The translations under genes were made by a program, and so were the position numbers. 16,318 bases of DNA from CAYOHP01 sp964403795 [NCBI: uncultured bacterium] (GTDB lineage Bacteria > Muiribacteriota > UBA6191 > CAZXTJ01). The DNA lies in NCBI GenBank assembly GCA_964403795.1, contig CAYOHP010000144.1, forward strand, positions 1 through 16,318, given 5' to 3'. The first letter of the stretch is position 1, and each line of letters begins with the position of its first letter. The notes below the pieces were generated by a model that searched no databases, was not told the DNA's origin, and saw nothing but the letters and a program-made list of their open reading frames with translations. Below are positions 6,862-14,032 of this stretch, one piece after another.

Positions 6862-8345
6862 CCGCGGCACCGGGTCCGGCCCTCGACCCGGCACCGGTCG
6901 CCCCCGGGCCCGTGCCTCGACCTTCGCCGGACGCCGGGACCGAATCCCCGCGACGCCGCACCCTGTTCTGGCACCTGAGTCTCCTCTTCATGGCGGTGCT
7001 GGCCCTGGCCTCGATCGCCCACGGGCTGACCACGGGGCGGGCGATCCGGGGCCTGCTCCACGAGGCCCAGGTGCATGTCTTCACCCGGGAGGCGGAACGC
7101 TTCGCGGCCGAGCTGCCGGGAGTCATCGGGGCCACCGGGCGCGGGGAGGAGGCCCGGGCCCTGCAGGCCTGGCTCGATCGCGCCGCCGCGGGATTCCCGG
7201 AACTCTCGGTGGTGGTGTACTCGGAGCTCGGGGCGCGGGTGGCCGCCTTCCGCCCCCCGCACTGGCTGCCCGAGGACGAGGACGCGCTGGAGGCCAGGAG
7301 CCAGCGGGATCGGCCCCCGGTGCGGCCCGGCGTCCCGGCCGTGGTGCGGCGCGAGGTCGCCCACGGGGGCCAGAGCTTCCGCATCTACGTGACCCTGGAG
7401 CGGCCCAGCGGGGCGGTGCTCCGGGAGCGGAGTCCGCTGGCCTGGGCCTGGCCCTTCGCCATCTGGTTCGCCACCTCGGCCCTGGCCGGGATCCTGGGCC
7501 TCAGGGTCCTGACGGCACGGTTCCGGCGGCTCGAGGCCGGGGTCCGCAGGCTGGCCGACGGCGAACTCGCCACCCGGGTCGAGCCGGGACCCGACGACGA
7601 GGTGGGCCACCTGATCCGGTCGGTGAACTCCATGGCGGAGCGACTGGAGAAGGCGATGGCCGAGGTCTCGGACCAGGCTCGGGCCCGCCGCGACATGCTG
7701 GCCGACGTGGCCCACGAACTGCGGACTCCGCTCACCACCCTCTCGGGCCACCTCGAACTGCTCGCCGACGAACTCGGCCCCGCCAAGGTGGCGGTCCTCT
7801 CCCGGGAGACCGCCGCGCTCCGGGAACGGATCGAGGACCTGCTCACCCTGGCCCGCGACGAAGCGGGGGCGTTGCCGATCGCCCGGGAGCCGGTGAACCT
7901 CCAGCAGCTCCTCTCGGAGCTGGTCGAGACCTACCGTCCGCTCTGCGCCGACCGGGGCCTGTCGCTCACGACCTCCTTCAGCCCGGAGATCCTGCGGGTC
8001 GCCGGCGACCGCTCGCGCCTCAAGCAGGTGTTCCGCAACCTCCTCGACAACGCCCTGGCGATCACGCCGGGACCGGGCACCGTCGAGATCGGGGTCGAAG
8101 CCGAGGGGACCGAGGTGCGGGTGCAGGTCGACGACTCGGGGCCCGGCATCGACCCCGAGGAACTGCCCCGCCTCTTCGAGCGCTTCGTGCGCGGCCGGCG
8201 CGGTCCCGGGGGCGGCACCGGGCTGGGTCTCGCCCTGGTCCGGCGCCTGACCGAAGCGCACCAGGGCCGGGTCGAGGTCGGCTCGGCCCCGGGGCTGGGG
8301 GGAGCCCGCTTCACCGTCCGCCTCCCGCGGCTGCCGGACGGGTGA
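6858..8345 (+). CDS. Membrane sensor histidine kinase (HAMP, HisKA, HATPase)
   Basis: The protein has 495 residues from GTG 6858, which overlaps the regulator's stop (GTGA) and is preceded by GGAGG at 6849-6853. A Pro-rich cytoplasmic N-terminus of about 30 residues leads to TM1 (about 36-57, HLSLLFMAVLALASIAHGLT). A periplasmic sensor of about 135 residues follows, then TM2 (about 195-218), HAMP (about 219-272) and HisKA with H286 in HELRTPLTTL. The ATPase domain has N-box NLLDNAL (394-400), G1 DSGPGI (426-431), the F-box region LFERFVRG, and G2 GTGLGLALV (453-461). All catalytic motifs are intact. It is translationally coupled to its regulator, and the helical exported protein upstream is a plausible modulator of its sensor domain. 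Confidence 0.95.
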   Translation: MTAAPGPALDPAPVAPGPVPRPSPDAGTESPRRRTLFWHLSLLFMAVLALASIAHGLTTGRAIRGLLHEAQVHVFTREAERFAAELPGVIGATGRGEEARALQAWLDRAAAGFPELSVVVYSELGARVAAFRPPHWLPEDEDALEARSQRDRPPVRPGVPAVVRREVAHGGQSFRIYVTLERPSGAVLRERSPLAWAWPFAIWFATSALAGILGLRVLTARFRRLEAGVRRLADGELATRVEPGPDDEVGHLIRSVNSMAERLEKAMAEVSDQARARRDMLADVAHELRTPLTTLSGHLELLADELGPAKVAVLSRETAALRERIEDLLTLARDEAGALPIAREPVNLQQLLSELVETYRPLCADRGLSLTTSFSPEILRVAGDRSRLKQVFRNLLDNALAITPGPGTVEIGVEAEGTEVRVQVDDSGPGIDPEELPRLFERFVRGRRGPGGGTGLGLALVRRLTEAHQGRVEVGSAPGLGGARFTVRLPRLPDG

Positions 8346-8366
8346 GCCGCGACCACCGGCGGGAGG

Positions 8367-11189
8367 TCACGGATCCCGGAGCGAGAACCGTCGCCCGCCG
8401 CCCTCCCCGCCGACGGCTACCGCTCCCAGGCGGGACGAGATGGCGAGCCCGCCCCGGGCCCCCGGCCCCAGCTCCTGGACCGCCAGGCGCGCCCCGGTGG
8501 CGATCTCCACCAGCGCCGCTCTTCCTGCCGCGTCGAGGACCAGCAGCCGCCCGCCGTCGCCGGGGAAGGCCAGGCCCGTCACCGGACGCTCCGAACCGGT
8601 CACCGTCCGCGGCGGGCCCGCCCCCAGTTCCCGGAGCTGGAGCCGCCCGTCGGCCCCGCCCGCCGCCAGCATCCTCCCGTCGGGCGAGAAGGCGAGTGCC
8701 CCGATCGGCGCTCCCGGGCCTTCGAGCCGGGCCGGAGCCTTGCCCCGACGGGTCGACCAGAGCCAGATCCCGCCCTCGCCGTCGGCCGCCGCCACCGCGC
8801 TCCCGTCGTTCCGGGTCGCCAGCGCGGTGACCGGTCCCCGGTGCCCGGTGAAGCCGCCCGCCAGCTCGCCGTCGCCCACGTCGTACAGCCGGATGCTCCC
8901 GTCCCGGGTCGCCACCGCCAGCCACTTGCCGCCCGAGGCGAAGGCCAATCCCACCACCGGAGCCCCGCCGCCGGCCACCAGGGTCCGCACCTGGTCCAGA
9001 CCGGCCTCGCCGGGCCGGGCCAGGACCGCGCTGCGCGGCTCCCCCACCCGCACTTCCCCGGCCGGCAGGCCCACCGCCACCCGCGTCCCGTCCTCCGACC
9101 AGGCCACCGCCTCGACCGTCCCCGCGGCCAGCAGAGTCCCGGCGGGCTCCAGGAATGCCCTCTGCGCCTGGGTCTCGGCCTCCCGCTCCAGGTCGAGCGA
9201 TGCCTCCTGGCGGCCCGCGGGCAGCGTCCAGATCCGCACCTTCCGGTCCTCGCCGAGGCTCGCCAGGCGTGCCCCGTCCGGCGCGAAGCGGAGCTTGCGC
9301 ACCACCTTGGTGTGCCCCTCGAGCACCCGGATGGAGGCTCCCGTGGCCGGATCCCAGAGGCGCACCGCGGCGTCCCAGCTCCCGCTCGCCAGGGTCCGCC
9401 CGTCCGGCGAGAACTCGACCGAGGTCACCTGCCCGGTATGCCCTTCGAGCACCCGCAGCCGCTCGCCGCCCCGGGCGTCCCAGAGCCGCAGCCTGCCGTC
9501 GAGGTGCCCGCTGGCGATCCACCGACCGTCAGGGCTCATGGCCACGTCGTAGACCGGACCCGACGGCTCACCGAGTTCGTAGACGAGCCCCGGCGGCTCC
9601 ACCGACCAGAGGCGCACGATCCCGTCGTCGCAGCCCGAGAGCACCGTGCCCCCGTCGGGTGCGAAGGCCACCGCCCCGATCTCGTCGGGATGCCGGGGGA
9701 AGGCAGCCAGCCGCGCCCCCGAACCGGTGTCGAGGATCTCCAGGGTCCGGTCCATCCCCCCGAGGGCGACGCGACGGCCATCCCGGGAGAGAGCCATCGC
9801 CAGCACCGCGCCGCGCTCCCCTCCGAACACCTTGTCGACCCGGCCGCGGCGCACCACCACCTTCCCGCCCCAGGTGGCGACGGCCCGGGTGCCGCCCGTG
9901 GCGTCCCAGGCCACCCCCACCAGGGTCGAGCCGGCGGTGTCGAGCTCCTCGGCCAGGGCACCCGAGGCGACCTCGAAGACCCGGGCATTGCCGCGGGAGG
10001 AGCCGGCCGCGATCCGGGTCCCGTCCGGCGACCAGGCCAGGCCCAAGAGTTCGTCGCGGAAGCTCACCAGGTCGGCGATGCCTTCCATCCCGAGGCCCGA
10101 GTAGATGTCGCGGGGATCGACGGGTCGGGAGGTCGGGGCTCCCGGGGAGGCGGTCGGGGACGGGCTTGCCGGTCCGGGATCGGGCGGCCGCACGGGCGCG
10201 GTCGGGGGTTCCGGGAGCCGGGGACCGGGGCCGGGGCGCGGCTCCCGGCCTTCCCCCGTCCCCTGCAGGAAGCCTCCCAGCAGGGCCAGGCCCAGGAGAG
10301 CCGTGATCCCGGCCGCCAGTGCGACCCGGTGGCGGCCCTCGGGGCGCGTCGGTCCCGGCTCCGGGAGCGTGGTGCGCGCCCGGGTGGTCGCCAACCGCTT
10401 GCCGGCGAGCAGCTCCTCGATCTCGGCCCGGCTGGTGGGACGCAGGCCCGGCTCCTCGGCCAGCGCCGCCCGGATCGCCTGGGTGCGCCGGTCGCCCGGG
10501 CCCAGGCGCTCGAACTCGGGCTCCGGCAGCGGCTTGCCCCGCACGCAGGCGAGCAGCTCGTCGGCATCGAAGGGGAGCCGTCCCTCGGAGAGCTGGAAGA
10601 GGGTGACGCCCCAGGCGTACCAGTCGGCGGCGGCGGTGGCCTCGTCGCCCCGTAGCACCTCGGGGGCCAGGAACCCGAGGGTCCCGGTCACCGCCCGCTG
10701 GCGGGTGATGCCGGTGCGCTTGGGGTCGAGGACCAGGCCGAAGTCGACCAGCACCGCCCGCCCCGAGGAGTCGAGCACCACGTTGCCGGGCTTCACGTCC
10801 CGGTGCACCAGGCCGCGTCGGTGCAGCTCCTCGAGCCCGCTGGCGATCTGGACCATGGCGTCGAGCGGATCGACCTGGCCGGCCAGCTTGTCGAGCGAGG
10901 AGCCGTCGAGGTGCTCCATCAGGATCCAGGGCCCCGAGGCGCTCACCCCCGAGTCGTGGATCCGCACGATGTTGGGGTGCTCGAGCTCGGAGAGCACCTG
11001 GGCCTCGCGGCGGAAGCGCCGGCGCTGTTCCTCGTCCTCGGCGCCCCGCATCACCTTGACGGCCACCAGCCGGTCCAGGTTCCGGTCGCGGGCCAGGAAG
11101 ACCGCACCCATGCCGCCGCTGCCGAGCCGGCGCAGGGGCTCGAAACCGGGGAGCAGTTCCTCGGGGAAACGGGCATCGGGACGGGTCAT
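8367..11189 (-). CDS. Ser/Thr protein kinase - TM - WD40 propeller sensor kinase
   Basis: The protein has about 940 residues from ATG 11189. Other in-frame starts exist at ATG 11210 and GTG 11324; the last would overlap the divergent DUF3050 gene. None has a good ribosome-binding site. Kinase domain, about residues 16-262: Gly loop LGSGGMGAVFLA, K45 in VAVKVM, D131 and N136 in HRDVKPGNV, D149 in DFG, APE at 175-177, DWYAWG, and closing Arg in GLRPTS. TM about 288-307, then a Pro-rich stalk to about 355. After that I count about 13 WD40-like repeats (LAWSPDGTRIAAG, VAFAPDGGTVLSG, VEFSPDGRTLASG, LAFSPDGRMLAAG), enough for two propellers. All catalytic residues are present, unlike the kinase at the left edge. 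It converges on the histidine kinase gene with a 21-nt gap. Confidence 0.92.
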   Translation of the reverse strand: MTRPDARFPEELLPGFEPLRRLGSGGMGAVFLARDRNLDRLVAVKVMRGAEDEEQRRRFRREAQVLSELEHPNIVRIHDSGVSASGPWILMEHLDGSSLDKLAGQVDPLDAMVQIASGLEELHRRGLVHRDVKPGNVVLDSSGRAVLVDFGLVLDPKRTGITRQRAVTGTLGFLAPEVLRGDEATAAADWYAWGVTLFQLSEGRLPFDADELLACVRGKPLPEPEFERLGPGDRRTQAIRAALAEEPGLRPTSRAEIEELLAGKRLATTRARTTLPEPGPTRPEGRHRVALAAGITALLGLALLGGFLQGTGEGREPRPGPGPRLPEPPTAPVRPPDPGPASPSPTASPGAPTSRPVDPRDIYSGLGMEGIADLVSFRDELLGLAWSPDGTRIAAGSSRGNARVFEVASGALAEELDTAGSTLVGVAWDATGGTRAVATWGGKVVVRRGRVDKVFGGERGAVLAMALSRDGRRVALGGMDRTLEILDTGSGARLAAFPRHPDEIGAVAFAPDGGTVLSGCDDGIVRLWSVEPPGLVYELGEPSGPVYDVAMSPDGRWIASGHLDGRLRLWDARGGERLRVLEGHTGQVTSVEFSPDGRTLASGSWDAAVRLWDPATGASIRVLEGHTKVVRKLRFAPDGARLASLGEDRKVRIWTLPAGRQEASLDLEREAETQAQRAFLEPAGTLLAAGTVEAVAWSEDGTRVAVGLPAGEVRVGEPRSAVLARPGEAGLDQVRTLVAGGGAPVVGLAFASGGKWLAVATRDGSIRLYDVGDGELAGGFTGHRGPVTALATRNDGSAVAAADGEGGIWLWSTRRGKAPARLEGPGAPIGALAFSPDGRMLAAGGADGRLQLRELGAGPPRTVTGSERPVTGLAFPGDGGRLLVLDAAGRAALVEIATGARLAVQELGPGARGGLAISSRLGAVAVGGEGGGRRFSLRDP

Positions 11190-11224
11190 GCGGAGCGAAG
11201 CGTGCCTCATGGGGGAGCCGGTAC

Positions 11225-11263
11225 CGACCCCCCGGCGTCCCGGGAGGACGGATGACGGGGTCG
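11225..11263. repeat. Nested inverted repeat in the divergent promoter region
   Basis: An outer 7-bp arm pair, CGACCCC (11225-11231) and GGGGTCG (11257-11263), encloses an inner 5-bp pair, CGTCC (11236-11240) and GGACG (11246-11250), with a 5-nt loop. It lies in the 112-bp gap between the divergent kinase and DUF3050 genes, where an operator or leader hairpin could act. High GC makes chance pairing fairly likely. Confidence 0.35.
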
Positions 11264-11301
11264 CCCCCCGGGATGTAGGTTCACGGCCTCCGAGGTTCCC
11301 T

Positions 11302-12080
11302 ATGCACGCCGCTTCCCTGGCCACTCGCTCAGCGCTCTGCGACCTGCAGCGCCGGATCGACCCGATCCGCCGGCGGATCGTCGAGCACGCCCTCTACCCT
11401 CGGCTCCGGGAGCCGTGGGCGTTGCGAGTCTTCATGGAGCACCACGTCTACGCGGTGCTCGACTTCATGAGCCTGCTCAAGGCCTTGCAGCGCCGCCTGA
11501 CCTGCCTGGAGACGGTGTGGATCCCGCCTGCCGACCGACAGGCGGCCCGCCTGGTGAACCAGATCGTGCTCGGCGAGGAGTCCGACGAGATCCCGGGCCT
11601 GGGGCCGCTCAGCCATTTCGAGCTCTACCTCGAGGCCATGGGGGAGTGCGGCGCCGACACGGGTCCGGTGCGGGCCCTGGTGGCGGGGCTCGGTGCCGGC
11701 CGCGATTGGCGCGCCGCGGCGGGTGACGCGGGAGTTCCCGCCGCGGCCCGCGACTTCCTGGCGACCACCATGCAGGAGGTCGAGACCGCCCCCGACCACG
11801 CCCTGGCCGCCGGCTTCGTGTTCGGGCGCGAGGGACTCATCCCGGCGATGTTCCGGAACCTGGTGGCCGAGCTGCACCGCTCGCGCCAGGCGGACCTCGG
11901 CTGGATGATCGTCTACCTCGACCGCCACATCCAGGTCGACAGCGAGGAGCACGGCCCCGCCGCCGAGCGCCTGGTGGAGCACCTCTGCGGCGACGACCCG
12001 GCCCGATGGGCCGAGCGCTCTCGGCCCGCCTCGCGCTGTGGGATGCGATCGAGGCGGGGCTCTTCGGCACCCGGACGTAG
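11302..12080 (+). pseudogene. DUF3050 family protein with a frameshift near its C-terminus
   Basis: The start is ATG 11302 with GAGG at 11292-11295. DUF3050 hallmarks are clear: FMEHHVYAVLDFMSLLKALQ, IVLGEESDEIPG, SHFELYLEAMGECGADT, and DSEEHGPAAERLVEHLCGDD. Members are about 230-260 residues long, thought to have a haem-oxygenase-like all-helical fold, and lack a firmly known function. After DDPARWAE (about 12014) the frame turns into Arg/Ser/Pro-rich nonsense, while another frame reads ALSARLALWDAIEAG and stops at TAG 12078-12080, the expected family ending. One missing base (GAGGCG read as GAGCG at about 12013-12017), or a loss of about 22 bases, would explain it. Restored length is about 259 residues. 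Unrepaired, translation would run to 12456, overlapping the 3' end of the opposing efflux gene. Confidence 0.82.
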
Positions 12081-12398
12081 CCGGAGGTCTCCGCCGAACC
12101 TCGACTTCGCTCGGGTCACCACCGGCCGTGGCAGGCGGTGTGGGTGGTTGCCACCTCGCGGGTCGGGCGAACTCGCCGAAGCTCCCTCCGAGGTCCGGCT
12201 CGGGGACCACGACATCTGCGAACCCGATCTCTACGACCCGGTTCGCCAATCCGACGGTCCTCCGGAAGATCCACGGCGATGCGCCGGAGACGCCCCTCCT
12301 GCCCGGGTTCTCGGCACCGCTCGACCAGGTCTTCGCCCCTCGCCTTGCGTGCCTGCGGGAGGACCATGCCCCCGGAGAGGAGTAGGCGACCTCCCGCC
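12081..12398. other. 318-bp gap between convergent genes, no supported gene
   Basis: The stretch lies between the DUF3050 stop and the stop of the outer-membrane factor. Several frames are open through it, as expected at this GC content, but none shows a recognisable motif or start. A small hairpin GGTGG-TTG-CCACC (12143-12155) is the only local structure I noticed. On the minus strand one frame contains RTVGLANRVVEIGFADVVV, which looks more protein-like than its surroundings; it could be gene debris or a dispersed repeat. Confidence 0.4.
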
Positions 12399-13985
12399 TC
12401 AGGATGAGGGCGACTCCGGAATTGCCTCCCTCCAGCCGCCGCCGAGCGCCTTGTAGAGGTCGACCTGGGCCAGCACCTGGGCGAGCCGCGTCTCGATGAG
12501 TTCGCTCCGCGCCTCCAGCGCCTCGCGCTGCGCCAGCAGCACCTCCAGGTACTCGATGCGCGCCGATTTGAAGAGCTGGGTGGCCACCGCCACCGATTCG
12601 GTCAGCAGCGCCACCTGCTCCTGCTTGTGCCGGCGGGTGCCCGCCAGGTTGTCGAGGTTGGAGAGTTGGTTCTCCACCTCGTTGAAGGCGGTCAAGATCG
12701 CAGCCTCGTACTCGAAGACGGCCTGGAGCTGGCGGGCGGTGGCCGTGCGATACCGGGCCCGGATCGCCCGCTTGTTCACGAGCGGCGCCACCAGGCCCCC
12801 GAGCAGCGAGGTCGCCAGCGACGCCGGGGTCCGCAGCAGGTGCCCCAGCGACACCGCCTCGAACCCGACCCCGGCCTTGATCTCGAACTTCGGGAGGAAG
12901 TCCGCCCGGGCCACGTCCACGTCCAGCGCCGCGGCCTCCAGTTCCAGCTCGGCTCTTCGCAGGTCCGGACGGTTCACGAGCAGCTGCGAGGGCACTCCGG
13001 CGGCGAGGGTCCCGGGCTCGATCTCCATGAAGCTCGCCGAGGCCCGCTCGATCGGCCGGGGAGTGCGCCCGAGCAGCAGGTTCAAGCGGTTCTCCACCAC
13101 CACGATCTCCTGCTCGATCGCGAACCTGCGGGCCAGGTTCTTCTCGACCTCGGCCCCGTAGCGGTTGACCGCCAGGGTGTCGGCCCGGGCGTTGGCCTTG
13201 AGCTGGCGCGCCATGCGCAGGCCGTCCTGCTGGAGGGCGATGCTCTGCGAGAGGTTCACCAGCTGGTTGTCGAGGGCCATCAGCTCGTAATAGGACCGGG
13301 CCACCTCGGCGACCAGGTTGGTGACCAGGAAGCGACGCCCCTCCTCGCTCGCCATGAACTCGAGCAGCGCCGACTTCTCGGCCTTGCGGAGCTTGTGCCA
13401 GACGTCGAGCTCCCACCGCGACGAGAGCCCCACCCGGTAGTCCCCCAGCCAGGTGGGGAAGGCCTTGCCCCCGGGCAGCGTCAGTCCGTCCTCCACCGCG
13501 CCGGCCCGGGTGTGCTCGCCCACCCTCTCGGTCCCGGCGTCGGCCTTGACCTCGACGAACGGCCGGTACTCGCCGCGGCGCTCCTGGATCTCGTTCCGGG
13601 CGGCGCTGATCCGCTGCAGCATCACCCCGAGCTCCTTGTTGTCGGCGAGCGCGGTGGCGATCAACCCCAGGAGGTGCCGATCGGTGAAGAACCCGCTCCA
13701 CTCGATCAGGGCCGCCGAATCCTCCGGCCCCGCCCCGGTCGGGGCGGCCGCCCCTCCAGGCGTGACGGCCACCGGGCCGGAGGCCACACCGGTCGCGAGC
13801 GCGCTGCGGTCCCCGGCCGTCGGGATCCCCGCTGCCCGGACGGGGCGGAAGGACGCCGGCAGCGAGGTCATGGGTTCCCGGACGGGGTTCCCGCCTGCGG
13901 GGCGGCTGCTGCAGCCACCCAACGCCAGGCCGACCGCCACCACCGGAACCAGTGCGAGACACCTGCGGATCATCATCGTGGACAC
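12399..13985 (-). CDS. RND efflux outer-membrane factor lipoprotein (NodT/OprM type)
   Basis: The protein has 528 residues from GTG 13985, which follows AGGGAGA (13995-13989) at short spacing. Alternatives are the ATG pair at 13976/13973, or ATG 14036, which would overlap the pump's stop as ATGA but put a 23-residue head before the signal. The lipoprotein signal MMIRRC...LALGGCSS ends in a good lipobox. A linker of about 60 residues precedes the two repeats of the OEP fold: LLGLIATALADNKELGVMLQ, then VGLSSRWELDVWHKLRKAEK, RSYYELMALDNQL, NRLNLLLGRTPRPI, QLLVNRPDLRRAELELEAA, ADFLPKFEIKAGVGFEA, FNEVENQLSNLDNLA, SARIEYLEVLLAQREALEAR and LYKALGGGW. These are typical of the NodT subfamily. It forms the outer-membrane channel for the pump encoded immediately upstream. 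Confidence 0.93.
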   Translation of the reverse strand: MSTMMIRRCLALVPVVAVGLALGGCSSRPAGGNPVREPMTSLPASFRPVRAAGIPTAGDRSALATGVASGPVAVTPGGAAAPTGAGPEDSAALIEWSGFFTDRHLLGLIATALADNKELGVMLQRISAARNEIQERRGEYRPFVEVKADAGTERVGEHTRAGAVEDGLTLPGGKAFPTWLGDYRVGLSSRWELDVWHKLRKAEKSALLEFMASEEGRRFLVTNLVAEVARSYYELMALDNQLVNLSQSIALQQDGLRMARQLKANARADTLAVNRYGAEVEKNLARRFAIEQEIVVVENRLNLLLGRTPRPIERASASFMEIEPGTLAAGVPSQLLVNRPDLRRAELELEAAALDVDVARADFLPKFEIKAGVGFEAVSLGHLLRTPASLATSLLGGLVAPLVNKRAIRARYRTATARQLQAVFEYEAAILTAFNEVENQLSNLDNLAGTRRHKQEQVALLTESVAVATQLFKSARIEYLEVLLAQREALEARSELIETRLAQVLAQVDLYKALGGGWREAIPESPSS

Positions 13986-14032
13986 CGTTCTCCCTGATCT
14001 TCCGAAGGTTCTTTCCAGGGCTTCCCGCTGCC

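Noticed and set aside
8346-8366. Terminator between the convergent histidine kinase and kinase-WD40 genes
   Set aside because: Only 4-bp GC arms can be drawn in this 21-nt gap, which is expected by chance.
10105-11301. Plus-strand open frame upstream of the DUF3050 start
   Set aside because: It is antisense to the intact kinase and Ser/Arg-rich. The DUF3050 homology begins at about 11302 with a ribosome-binding site.
12038-12385. Small plus-strand gene of 115 codons in the gap
   Set aside because: No ribosome-binding site, no recognisable motif, and it begins inside the end of DUF3050 in another frame.
11329-13962. Minus-strand open frame of 877 codons across DUF3050, the gap and the efflux gene
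   Set aside because: It runs through two well-supported genes in wrong frames and has no domain; only the part inside the gap was considered further.
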